Shown one piece after another: positions 1-6,913 of a stretch of 46,824 bases of DNA. The DNA is from a virus. The notes beneath the pieces are model-generated. The model saw only the letters and a list, made by a program, of their open reading frames with translations. It searched no databases and had not been told where the DNA came from. The translations under genes were made by a program, and so were the position numbers. Location: the IMG/VR virus record IMGVR_UViG_3300042113_000153, positions 1-46,824 of that record; one strand, given 5' to 3'. How positions within the stretch are numbered: position 1 is the first letter of the stretch; each line of letters starts with the position of its first letter.

Positions 1-1
1 G

Positions 2-1006
2 GATTGGTCTGGTAGCATGAATGGTATTTTAAAAGATATTATTAAACAAGTTTATTTAATGACAAGTTTTTGTAAAATAGCAAATATACCATTTACTGTT
101 TTAGCATTTACTAATGGTATTTCTGAAAACAACCCTGAAAAGATTAAAGTTGAAGATGAAAGAAATAAAGAACTAGGTGTAACATACCCAGAATACGATG
201 ACAACTTATCAAAAGAAGAGAATAATAAAAAAAGAGCAATGTCTTCAACTAAATTAGATATTGATTTATTTAAAGTTGTTGAAATTTTATCTCATAAAAT
301 GAGTAAAGATGAATATAATAAAATGGGTGCTTTATTGTTTTCAGAAGTGTATAAAAGTGTGACAGATTATAAATTAGCATCTACTCCTTTAAATGAATCT
401 TTATTATATATGGTTGATTTTTTACCAAAATTCAAAAAATTAAATAATGTTCAAAAACTTTCATTTATAGTATTAACCGATGGTGAAGGACACTCCTTAT
501 CACCAAGACGTCTTAATAACAGTTATCTCCCATATACTAAAAAACATTTATATATTAGAAAAGACAATAAAGAATATGAATATAAACCATTTATGCAAGT
601 TGGTTCAACGATTAAAATGATTAAAGATACTGATCCGAATATAACTTGTCTTGCGTTTTCTTTAATAGGAAATTATAAAAGATCTATATCTCAAATCTTA
701 TCACGTTTGACTAGTTATACTTTGGGTGATGAAAATTTTTATAATGATCATGAAAGTGCTGAAGTGATTAAAGTAGCAAAAGACTTTAAGGAACATGGTG
801 CTGCAGCTTTAAAACAAATGAATGAATTTGATGAATATTATTTAATTCCACTTGATAATGTTAAGGTTGATAATTCTAATGTTAATGAGTTAAATTCTAC
901 TGAAAACATGACGGCATCTAAAATAGCTAAGACCTTTACTAAGCTTTTAAAGAAAAACAGAAACAGTAGGTTCTTATTAAATTCCATAGCTAGGCAGGTA
1001 GCATAA
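2..1006 (+). CDS. VWA-domain protein, C-terminal part (5' end outside window)
   Basis: The reading frame is open from the first bases of the window. Codons before the first ATG (position 17) read DWSGS, a MIDAS metal-binding motif (DxSxS), so the ATG is internal and the N-terminus lies upstream. A second VWA signature, LTDGEG, lies near 473-490. VWA proteins of this type (CobT- or MoxR-partner-like) work with an AAA+ ATPase to remodel a target or insert metal. A CobS/MoxR-like ATPase is encoded three genes downstream, which fits such a pair. The stop overlaps the next ATG by one base (TAATG), so translation is probably coupled. The substrate is unknown. The VWA assignment rests on the two motifs. 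Confidence 0.75.
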   Translation, partial: DWSGSMNGILKDIIKQVYLMTSFCKIANIPFTVLAFTNGISENNPEKIKVEDERNKELGVTYPEYDDNLSKEENNKKRAMSSTKLDIDLFKVVEILSHKMSKDEYNKMGALLFSEVYKSVTDYKLASTPLNESLLYMVDFLPKFKKLNNVQKLSFIVLTDGEGHSLSPRRLNNSYLPYTKKHLYIRKDNKEYEYKPFMQVGSTIKMIKDTDPNITCLAFSLIGNYKRSISQILSRLTSYTLGDENFYNDHESAEVIKVAKDFKEHGAAALKQMNEFDEYYLIPLDNVKVDNSNVNELNSTENMTASKIAKTFTKLLKKNRNSRFLLNSIARQVA

Positions 1007-1323
1007 TGGCTGAAACAATATCTTTAAAAGATAAAATTATAGAGTTAAGATCTAAAATACTTATACATTCCTATATGTATTGGTATAAAGATAATCCTAT
1101 CGTGTCTAATACTTTATTTGATGCTTGGAAAAAACAATTAATTGAATACCAAGCTGAACACAAACAAAAATTTCCTAATGAGAGAATAGAGTTTTTTGAA
1201 ACTGCATTTATTAATTGGGATGGTACTAATTCAAAGGGTCTTCCTTTATTTGATGAATGGATTACTAATAGAGTTGAGATGCTTGAGAAATACAAAAATG
1301 CGACTCCATACTTTAATATTTAA
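1006..1323 (+). CDS. Small protein resembling domain Ia of NAD+-dependent DNA ligase
   Basis: This 105-residue protein has the spacing LRxxxxxHxYxY, then DxP, then FD and LxE, between about residues 14 and 50. That is the pattern of domain Ia of bacterial LigA, which binds the NMN half of NAD+. The adenylation, OB and BRCT domains are absent, so it cannot be a ligase by itself. A later WDG segment (about residues 71-73) is also seen, as I recall, in short phage proteins of this kind. It is translationally coupled to the VWA gene (TAATG). It may bind NAD(H)/NMN or act with another protein. The similarity was read by eye, so the family call is moderate and the function unknown. Confidence 0.5.
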   Translation: MAETISLKDKIIELRSKILIHSYMYWYKDNPIVSNTLFDAWKKQLIEYQAEHKQKFPNERIEFFETAFINWDGTNSKGLPLFDEWITNRVEMLEKYKNATPYFNI

Positions 1324-1480
1324 TTTTATGATATTACTATCCTTATCTGGTTGTTTTGGTTCTACACTATTTACTTTGGGTGAAATTAAAATAACTACTG
1401 GGGATGTAATAACAAAAATGGTTAAAATTATACCAAAAAACGATGAAAATCTAGAAGACTACGAAAATAAAAAATTATAA
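1298..1480 (+). CDS. Small predicted lipoprotein
   Basis: This 60-residue protein starts at ATG 1298, inside the 3' end of the preceding gene in another frame. Its N-terminus is a lipoprotein signal peptide: an early Arg, a hydrophobic stretch, then the lipobox LSGC with the acceptor Cys at residue 19. The mature part is about 42 residues and polar. A start at 1328 would also give a lipobox but would lose the basic residue, so 1298 is preferred. The product should sit in the inner or outer membrane of the infected cell. No family is recognised. Confidence 0.55.
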   Translation: MRLHTLIFNFMILLSLSGCFGSTLFTLGEIKITTGDVITKMVKIIPKNDENLEDYENKKL

Positions 1481-1527
1481 TATGGCTAAGTCATTGAAAT
1501 ATATATCTTTTTTATTTTCTGGAAGTA

Positions 1528-1556
1528 TATACTTTTTCAAAGATTTATGGTATAAT
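1528..1556 (+). promoter_or_regulatory. Early-type promoter for the CobS-like gene
   Basis: The -35 box TATACT (1528-1533) and -10 box TATAAT (1551-1556) are separated by 17 bp, with an extended TGG before the -10. The spacing and -10 match six other promoters in the window; the -35 differs by one base from their TTTACT. Predicted initiation is near 1563, leaving a 26-nt leader with a Shine-Dalgarno sequence before ATG 1589. Confidence 0.7.
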
Positions 1557-1588
1557 ATATGTATAAACTAATAAAAAAAGGAAAATAT

Positions 1589-2758
1589 ATGATGAATAAC
1601 GTGAATATAAAAAAGTTTGTAGAATCTCTACATAAATCTTATTCCAATGATGAGAATAAATTTAATTGGAAACAGATTGTTAAGGTTTTTAAAACTACTA
1701 AGTTTGATAACAAATCAGAAGTTTATAACTGGGTCAAAGCACAAAAATCTGGAAGAGGTTCTTACATTATTCCACTTTCAAGTGTTTCTTCTTCAGTGAC
1801 AAATAATGTTGTCAAAATTGATAATGTAAAATCTGAATCTTCTAATTTAGATGTTAAATCTTTAATTCCAATTAGAGATAGTAATTATGTTCCATTTGGA
1901 AATTATAAAGATTTAGAAACTATCATAACTTCTAGACAATTTTATCCAACATTTGTGACTGGACCGACTGGTAATGGTAAATCTACTTCGATTGAACAAA
2001 TTTGTGCAAAACATAAAATTTCTTTAATTAGAGTAAATTTAAACAGCTTAACAGACGAAGATCAATTAATTGGTACTAAAACATTAGTCGATGGTAATAT
2101 ACAAATCGTAGAAGGACCAGTTGTTATAGCGATGAGATTAGGAATCCCACTATTGCTTGATGAGATTGATGCTGGTGGTGCTAATACTCTATTATGTTTG
2201 CAACCTATCCTAGAGGGAAAACCATTTTATTTCAAATTAAAGAATGAGATTATCGTTCCAAAAAATGGTTTTAATATATTCGCCACAGCGAATACCAAAG
2301 GCAAAGGTTCAGAAGATGGAAGATATATTGGTACGAATGTTTTAAATGAAGCATTTCTTGAAAGATTTGCTGTGACATTCCAACAAGAATATCCAACACC
2401 ATCGATTGAATTAAAAATCGTTAAAAATCTGATGGACTCTTATAAATGTAAGAATGATAAATTCGCTCAGACTCTAGTTAAGTGGGCTGATGTGATTAGA
2501 AAAACTAATGAATCTGGTGGTGTTGATGAAACAATCACTACAAGAAGATTGGTGCATATTGTAAGAGCATATTCAGTATTTAAAGATATTGATAAATCTA
2601 TACAGTTATGTACAAATAGATTCGATGAAGCAACAAGACTTGCTTTTATTGATTTATTTGACAAAGTATCAAATAACAAAGAAACTTCGGCTCCGAAACC
2701 ATCAGAGTCCGAAGTTGCGAGTGCTGTACTTAATCAACCACAAACAGTAAGTGCTTAA
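1589..2758 (+). CDS. cobS-like: CobS/MoxR-like AAA+ ATPase
   Basis: This 389-residue AAA+ ATPase of the MoxR/CobS type is common in marine T4-like phages. Walker A GPTGNGKS lies at about residues 125-132 and Walker B LLLDEID at about 188-194; a sensor-like FATAN and an arginine-containing LERF segment follow. Residues 1-75 form a separate N-terminal domain whose NWVKAQKSGRGSY stretch resembles the two small proteins encoded next. I chose ATG 1589 because an AAAGGA ribosome site (1576-1582) precedes it and the predicted transcript starts near 1563; an in-frame ATG at 1559 would lie upstream of that start. Its likely partner is the VWA protein at the window start. A role in cobalamin synthesis is doubtful without other cob genes. 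Confidence 0.85.
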   Translation: MMNNVNIKKFVESLHKSYSNDENKFNWKQIVKVFKTTKFDNKSEVYNWVKAQKSGRGSYIIPLSSVSSSVTNNVVKIDNVKSESSNLDVKSLIPIRDSNYVPFGNYKDLETIITSRQFYPTFVTGPTGNGKSTSIEQICAKHKISLIRVNLNSLTDEDQLIGTKTLVDGNIQIVEGPVVIAMRLGIPLLLDEIDAGGANTLLCLQPILEGKPFYFKLKNEIIVPKNGFNIFATANTKGKGSEDGRYIGTNVLNEAFLERFAVTFQQEYPTPSIELKIVKNLMDSYKCKNDKFAQTLVKWADVIRKTNESGGVDETITTRRLVHIVRAYSVFKDIDKSIQLCTNRFDEATRLAFIDLFDKVSNNKETSAPKPSESEVASAVLNQPQTVSA

Positions 2759-3123
2759 TGCTGACTTGGAATTCACTTACTAAATCACAAAAACGTTGGG
2801 TAGAACATGTTTCTAAAATTCTACCCGATTGTGTAAGTAAAGGGTATATTACAGCAACACAATGCTATGATACTTTTAAAGAACTAGAAAAACAAAGAGT
2901 CTCAGGTACTCCAAAAATTGGATATCCAAATTGGTTGTTTAAACTTAATAAAATAAAAAGAGGAATCTATTTGTTTCCAGCAGAGGGAGTGACAGTGCAA
3001 AAAGCATCTCAATCTTTAAATAATAAAACTGAATCTATTGTTATTACAAGTAGAGTATCAGAAGAAGACAAGTCATTTTTTAATGATTTAAAAGCTTTTG
3101 GTATTAACATAAAAATTTCTTAA
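2758..3123 (+). CDS. Conserved hypothetical protein, first of a tandem paralogous pair
   Basis: This 121-residue soluble protein starts in the stop of the ATPase gene (TAATG). Residues 53-77 carry the block KIGYPNWLFK...GIYLFP, shared at 19 of 25 positions with the protein encoded at 3225-3572. The N-terminal half of the two also aligns (SQKRWVE versus AQRKWVE, then a Cys-Tyr pair). The NW-x-K and RG-x-Y-x-x-P positions recur in the N-terminal domain of the CobS-like ATPase. A shared partner- or nucleic-acid-binding fold, possibly winged-helix, is my inference. No enzymatic motif is visible. Confidence 0.7.
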   Translation: MLTWNSLTKSQKRWVEHVSKILPDCVSKGYITATQCYDTFKELEKQRVSGTPKIGYPNWLFKLNKIKRGIYLFPAEGVTVQKASQSLNNKTESIVITSRVSEEDKSFFNDLKAFGINIKIS

Positions 3124-3147
3124 TGGGAGTTAGTTTATCATAAAAAT

Positions 3148-3194
3148 GTAAAGTGGGAGTCCCATGTAAGAAAGTATCCTTTCTCCCACTTTAC
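3148..3194. terminator. Long hairpin overlapping the next promoter
   Basis: A perfect 12-bp inverted repeat has arms at 3148-3159 and 3183-3194 (GTAAAGTGGGAG and its complement) with a 23-nt loop. The loop holds an alternative short hairpin, GAAAG/CTTTC (3170-3183), that competes for the first base of the right arm. The right arm contains most of the -35 box of the following promoter. No U-tract follows, so classic intrinsic termination is uncertain; transcript-end processing or regulation is also possible. Confidence 0.6.
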
Positions 3195-3218
3195 TTACAA
3201 CTAATTTTATAATATAAT
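3190..3218 (+). promoter_or_regulatory. Early-type promoter, leaderless transcript expected
   Basis: The -35 box TTTACT (3190-3195, followed by TACAAC) and -10 box TATAAT (3213-3218) have a 17-bp spacer. The predicted start is near 3225, the A of the downstream ATG, so the mRNA should have essentially no leader. The -35 box lies inside the right arm of the preceding hairpin. Confidence 0.75.
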
Positions 3219-3224
3219 ATTCGC

Positions 3225-3572
3225 ATGATTACATATGATACTGCTTCTAAAGCCCAAAGAAAATGGGTTGAAGCAATAATTACTATTTTCCCAAATCTTG
3301 AAAAAACTGGAGTAATTTCATCAGCAGAATGCTATTCGGCTCATATGAATTTATTAAAAAATCGTAAAGCAGATTCAGATAAAATTGGATATCCTAATTG
3401 GTTGTTTAAAACAAACAAAATAAGTCCAGGAGTTTATTTTTTTCCTGCAAAAGGATTAAACCCTGACGATATAGTCAAAACTATTCCAGTGGGAGATTCT
3501 AATATAAGAGCAGAAGTATCAAAAACAGAAGAAGATAAAGAATTTTTTAAAAACATACTAAGTAATACTTAA
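3225..3572 (+). CDS. Conserved hypothetical protein, second tandem paralogue
   Basis: This 115-residue protein is paralogous to the product of 2758-3123: both have the QRKWVE-like N-terminus, a Cys-Tyr motif near residues 36-37 and the KIGYPNWLFK block (53-77). The C-terminal tails diverge apart from a shared SxxEEDKxFF motif. Unlike its sister, it has its own promoter and an apparently leaderless ATG, so the two copies may be expressed at different levels or times. The stop overlaps the next ATG (TAATG). Function unknown. Confidence 0.75.
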   Translation: MITYDTASKAQRKWVEAIITIFPNLEKTGVISSAECYSAHMNLLKNRKADSDKIGYPNWLFKTNKISPGVYFFPAKGLNPDDIVKTIPVGDSNIRAEVSKTEEDKEFFKNILSNT

Positions 3573-3853
3573 TGTACAAATTTAACGAAGACAAACTATT
3601 AAAAGAATTTAAACAATATATTGACCAAACATATAAAGGTCATTATTCTAAAAAGAAATTTCAATCAACAGAGTTCATCGTTGATTGTGGTCATGGTCTA
3701 GGATTTACACTAGGCAATGTTTTAAAATATGCTCAAAGGTATGGGCATAAAGATGGACAAAATCGTAAAGATCTTTTAAAGATTTTACACTATGCTCTTC
3801 TTGCTTTATATATACACGATCAAGGAGAAAAACTTAATAATGAAAAGGAGTGA
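3572..3853 (+). CDS. DUF3310-like small phage protein
   Basis: This 93-residue protein has a central GFTLGNVLKYAQRYGHKDG followed by DLLKILHYALLAL. This fits the short phage family usually annotated DUF3310 (SaV-like), whose core is lGNaiKYxxRxgxKdG...DLxKAxxYl. The biochemical role of that family is not settled. It is translationally coupled to the paralogue upstream and its 3' end carries the ribosome binding site of the sliding clamp gene, so it belongs to the clamp operon. Confidence 0.6.
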   Translation: MYKFNEDKLLKEFKQYIDQTYKGHYSKKKFQSTEFIVDCGHGLGFTLGNVLKYAQRYGHKDGQNRKDLLKILHYALLALYIHDQGEKLNNEKE

Positions 3854-3855
3854 AA

Positions 3856-4554
3856 ATGAAACTAAGTAAAGAAACACTTGCGATTATGAAAAACTTCGCA
3901 GGAATTAATGCCAATCTGATGTTAAAGAATGGTAATAAAATATCAACAATATCGCCAGCAAAAAGTGTAATGGCTGTGGCACAAATTTCAGAAAATTTGC
4001 CAATTAATGGTTCTGGAAATTTTGGTATATATGAATTAAACGATTTTCTATCAGCTTACACATTAATGGAAGATGCAGATTTAACATTTGCTGATAAATT
4101 TTGCATAATTTCTAAAGGTCATCAAAAAATTAAATTTTATGCAGCATCGAGTGAAGCATTACTTGTTCCATCAAAAGAAAGTTTGCCTGTTTCTGATGAT
4201 GTATCTTTTAATTTAAAAGCTTCAGATTTAGATATGATTTCAAAGTCAGCAGCAATTTTAAAAGTGAGTGATATATCAATCGTATCAAAAGATGGTAAAG
4301 TAAGTGTTGAAGTTGCTGACAAGAAAGCTAAACAAGTGGGGCAACTTCCATCTTCGACTAATGCTTTTAATATTGATATCGGTACTTCAGATAAAGAATT
4401 TAAAGTAAATATGAAAGTTGAAAATTTACAAAAAATTGTACTTACAGATTATGTAGTGACAGTTGATAGCAAAAAACTATCTAAGTTTTCAGCAACTAAA
4501 GGTTCGCTAGTATATTACATCGCAATCGAATCTGATTCTGTAATCGGCAAATAA
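3856..4554 (+). CDS. gp45: Sliding clamp (DNA polymerase processivity factor)
   Basis: This 232-residue protein compares with 228 in T4 gp45. The N-terminus MKLSKETLAIMKNFAGIN follows the T4 clamp pattern MKLSKxTxAxxKNFAxINxxxMLK closely. The trimeric ring encircles DNA and tethers the polymerase; in T4 it is also the mobile activator of late transcription. The start is ATG 3856, 5 nt after AAGGAG (3845-3850); a GTG at 3850 overlaps the ribosome site itself and is unlikely. A stable hairpin follows the stop. Likely partners here are gp43 and, by its tail, the TET-like dioxygenase. Confidence 0.95.
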   Translation: MKLSKETLAIMKNFAGINANLMLKNGNKISTISPAKSVMAVAQISENLPINGSGNFGIYELNDFLSAYTLMEDADLTFADKFCIISKGHQKIKFYAASSEALLVPSKESLPVSDDVSFNLKASDLDMISKSAAILKVSDISIVSKDGKVSVEVADKKAKQVGQLPSSTNAFNIDIGTSDKEFKVNMKVENLQKIVLTDYVVTVDSKKLSKFSATKGSLVYYIAIESDSVIGK

Positions 4555-4556
4555 TT

Positions 4557-4579
4557 TAATGGGAGGAATACTCCCATTA
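4557..4579. terminator. Hairpin after the clamp gene
   Basis: A perfect 9-bp stem TAATGGGAG/CTCCCATTA encloses the 5-nt loop GAATA, between the gp45 stop and the gp44 ATG (4597). No U-run follows, so it may attenuate, stabilise a processed 3' end, or set the clamp-to-loader ratio rather than stop all transcription. The same GGGAG/CTCCC arms occur in the hairpin at 3148-3194. Confidence 0.55.
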
Positions 4580-4596
4580 TACATCTATATTATATT

Positions 4597-5550
4597 ATGA
4601 TAAACACATCTGACAATCAATTCGTTTGGGTCGAGAAGTATCGTCCTCGTACAATCAACGAATGTATCTTACCTAAAAATTTTAAACTTACATTAAAGTC
4701 TTTCATTAAAGGAGGACAGATACCACATTTTCTATTTTATGGTACAGCAGGTGTTGGTAAAACTACTGTCGCTCGTGCATTATGTGATGAAATTGGTGCT
4801 GAGTATATAATTATAAATGGTTCAGAAGAGGGTCGTATGATTGACACTCTAAGAGTAAAGATTAAAGGATTCGCTTCAACTGTATCTTTGACTGCAGCAA
4901 AAAAAGTAATTATTCTAGATGAAGCTGATTATATGACTCCAAATATAATGCAACCAGCTTTAAGAGCATTTATAGAAGAGTTTTCTTCTAATTGTAGATT
5001 TATACTTACTTGTAATTTTAAAAATAAAATCATTGATCCAATTAAATCAAGATGTTCTGTAATTGATTTTAAAATACCATCAGACGAGAGAGTAATTATT
5101 GCAGGTGATTTTTTCAATAGAGTTATTGAGATTCTTGATAAAGAAAATATAAAATACGATAAGAAAGTAGTCGCTACTCTTATACAAAAGTTTTTTCCTG
5201 ATTTTAGAAAAACATTAAACGAACTACAAAGATATTCTGTAGGTGGTACTATCGATACAGGAGTTCTTGTAGGTGTATCAGACGAGTCTTATACAAAACT
5301 ATTTAAATACTTAAAGAATAAAGAGTGGGATAAAATGCGTGAATGGGTTGATCTTAATTCAGATATTGATACTACAAATTTATTCTCAGAGATATTTGAA
5401 AAGTGCCAACCAACAATGGATAAAAATTCAATACCAGAGTTGGTTTTAATATTAGCAGATTATCAATACAAGTCAGCTTTCGTAGCAGATGCAAATATTA
5501 ATAAGATTGCTGCAATGACAGAGATAATGAAAAAATGTCAGTGGAAGTAA
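4597..5550 (+). CDS. gp44: Clamp loader large subunit (AAA+ ATPase)
   Basis: This 317-residue protein (T4 gp44: 319) is of the RFC small-subunit type. It opens with WVEKYRPRT, has Walker A GTAGVGKT (49-56), Walker B VIILDEAD (104-111), a sensor-1 LTCN and the SRC box with its arginine finger (151-153). Four copies with one gp62 load the gp45 ring in an ATP-dependent way. The gene lies between the clamp hairpin and gp62, whose start is inside its 3' end. No TTTAC-type promoter is visible in front of it, so read-through from the gp45 transcript is likely. Confidence 0.95.
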   Translation: MINTSDNQFVWVEKYRPRTINECILPKNFKLTLKSFIKGGQIPHFLFYGTAGVGKTTVARALCDEIGAEYIIINGSEEGRMIDTLRVKIKGFASTVSLTAAKKVIILDEADYMTPNIMQPALRAFIEEFSSNCRFILTCNFKNKIIDPIKSRCSVIDFKIPSDERVIIAGDFFNRVIEILDKENIKYDKKVVATLIQKFFPDFRKTLNELQRYSVGGTIDTGVLVGVSDESYTKLFKYLKNKEWDKMREWVDLNSDIDTTNLFSEIFEKCQPTMDKNSIPELVLILADYQYKSAFVADANINKIAAMTEIMKKCQWK

Positions 5551-5945
5551 AAAAGTATAAAACGAATCCATTTAAGTTCGTCACAGCTATCAATTACAGT
5601 AAAGAAAACCTACACGAAACAGAGACTTTCGAAGACGATTATTTGCCTTATATTATCAATAAATCTCTCTCTATGTTTCCAGATACAGTCCAAATAGCTA
5701 ATGAAATCAACATTTTGCACTATATTCCAAAGAAATGGCAATTTCTATTTTACCTAAATATAGTCGCTAAGAAGAAAAGATATTCGAATAAAAAGTGGGC
5801 GAAAAAATCTAAAGATTCTAATGAACCCTTTATTATGGAATATTATAACGTGTCTGCTCAAAAAGCAAAAGAGATATTATCCCTTTTAAAACCAGAGCAG
5901 ATTGAAACTATTAAATCAAAATTTTATAAAGGTGGCATACAATGA
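5535..5945 (+). CDS. gp62: Clamp loader small subunit
   Basis: This 136-residue protein, shorter than T4 gp62 (187), begins with NPFKFVTAIN, the typical opening of the family. It has no ATPase motif, as expected, and organises the gp44 tetramer. The gene overlaps gp44 by 16 nt in another frame and its stop overlaps the regA start (ATGA), so all three are probably translationally coupled, as in T4. The missing length is at the C-terminal side. Assignment rests on the N-terminal motif and on position. Confidence 0.85.
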   Translation: MSVEVKKYKTNPFKFVTAINYSKENLHETETFEDDYLPYIINKSLSMFPDTVQIANEINILHYIPKKWQFLFYLNIVAKKKRYSNKKWAKKSKDSNEPFIMEYYNVSAQKAKEILSLLKPEQIETIKSKFYKGGIQ

Positions 5946-6409
5946 GTGAAGTTGAAAATAAACAAGAATCATTAGAGACTGTGAAAGAAGATTCAAGTAA
6001 ATCTGTTCCATATGCATGGAGTCCAGATAAAATGTTAGAAGTTTTTCTGATCGAACCAGATAACTTTTTAAAAATTAGAGAAACATTAACACGTATCGGT
6101 ATCGCAAGTCGTACTGATAAAAAATTATATCAATCTTGTCATATATTACATAAACAAGGAAGATATTTTATTGTTCATTTTAAAGAATTATTTTCTTTAG
6201 ATGGAAAAGAATCTAATATTACTACAAACGATATTGAAAGAAGAAATACAATAGCTGTATTATTGGCTGATTGGGGATTATTAAAAATTAAAGATCTCGC
6301 TCAAATTTCATCCAAAGCTTCTTTAAGTCAAATCAAAGTTTTAGCACATAAAGACAAAGCAGGTTGGGAATTAGTTGCTAAATATAACATTGGAAAAAGA
6401 GCAAAATAA
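5942..6409 (+). CDS. regA: RegA translational repressor
   Basis: The protein is 155 residues. From residue 31 it aligns closely with T4 RegA: EPDNFLKIRETLTRIGIA, LYQSCHILHKQG, YFIVHFKE, and a final AKYNIGK. RegA binds ribosome binding sites of early phage mRNAs and blocks their translation. The 30-residue N-terminal extension, Glu/Ser-rich, is absent from T4 RegA. Met31 (ATG 6032) matches the T4 start and has GGAG 10 nt upstream (6018-6021), so a second, shorter form is possible. The 5942 start is coupled to the gp62 stop. Confidence 0.93.
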   Translation: MSEVENKQESLETVKEDSSKSVPYAWSPDKMLEVFLIEPDNFLKIRETLTRIGIASRTDKKLYQSCHILHKQGRYFIVHFKELFSLDGKESNITTNDIERRNTIAVLLADWGLLKIKDLAQISSKASLSQIKVLAHKDKAGWELVAKYNIGKRAK

Positions 6410-6410
6410 A

Positions 6411-6566
6411 ATGTTTTATATTTGGCATACTCTATTAATAGTTGCTTTTATAGTTATGGCATTCTTTATGGGTCTTATTTTAGGTAAGAAAATGGGCTCA
6501 AAGACACAAGATTTAAGTACATTGAATAAAAAAAAAGATAATAAATTCAATGATTTAAATAAATAA
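6411..6566 (+). CDS. Small single-span membrane protein
   Basis: This 51-residue protein has a hydrophobic helix at about residues 5-26 followed by a Lys-rich tail, suggesting a membrane anchor with a cytoplasmic C-terminus. ATG 6411 follows the regA stop by one base. No family is recognised; it is the last gene before the structured hsp20-operon leader. Confidence 0.55.
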   Translation: MFYIWHTLLIVAFIVMAFFMGLILGKKMGSKTQDLSTLNKKKDNKFNDLNK

Positions 6567-6571
6567 TATTG

Positions 6572-6606
6572 TATAGGTACTAGTAATTTTAAAAATAATA
6601 CCTATA
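6572..6606. terminator. Inverted repeat at the end of the regA operon
   Basis: TATAGGTA (6572-6579) and TACCTATA (6599-6606) form an 8-bp perfect repeat around a 19-nt loop. The right arm overlaps a TATAAT (6605-6610) that could be the -10 of the next operon, so the element may be either a 3'-end hairpin or an operator. Confidence 0.4.
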
Positions 6607-6709
6607 TAATAGTGTATATTCGATCGTTGTATCGAATATAACACACCTGATTGTTCCAATAGTGGAAAGTCAGTAGTAAATAATAACCTTGCTTTCATAG
6701 GAGGATATA
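6605..6709 (+). promoter_or_regulatory. Structured 5' leader of the phasin-like/hsp20 operon, candidate RNA thermometer
   Basis: TATAAT at 6605-6610 would start transcription near 6617, but no TTTAC -35 box is present. The region can fold into a perfect 10-bp hairpin (6615-6624 with 6631-6640) and a second bipartite hairpin (CTGA/TCAG with TTCC/GGAA, 6647-6673). The ribosome site AGGAGG (6699-6704) can be partly masked by pairing 6683-6689 (ATAACCT) with 6702-6708 (AGGATAT), six pairs with one A-A mismatch. Weak pairing over a ribosome site upstream of a heat-shock gene is the layout of an RNA thermometer. This is an inference from sequence only. Confidence 0.4.
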
Positions 6710-6913
6710 ATGATAGCACACATAAACCAAGCGATTGACACTCTGTCAAACGCACAAAAGTCTGTTGTTGAAACATTCATCAAAGACTCAAAAGTAGCAG
6801 AACCAGTAAATTCAATTATTGATGCTACTCAAACTTTTAGCAAAACATTAGCAAAATCATTCGTGAATTTAGGCGAAACATTTGTTGCGAATATTAGCAA
6901 AGGAGGAAAGTAA
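6710..6913 (+). CDS. Phasin-like small amphipathic protein
   Basis: This 67-residue protein is predicted to be largely helical, with amphipathic repeats and the pattern AIDTLSNAQKSVVETF resembling short phasin-type proteins. It has no signal peptide or transmembrane span. A strong AGGAGG sits 5 nt before the ATG. Its stop overlaps the ATG of hsp20 (TAATG), so the two are one operon; a helical partner of the small heat-shock protein, or a coat for aggregates or membranes, is plausible. The family call is tentative. Confidence 0.45.
   Translation: MIAHINQAIDTLSNAQKSVVETFIKDSKVAEPVNSIIDATQTFSKTLAKSFVNLGETFVANISKGGK

Noticed and set aside
1482-1571. A 29-codon frame from ATG 1482 running through the promoter of the CobS-like gene
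   Set aside because: No ribosome site and it overlaps the -35 and -10 boxes; likely chance.
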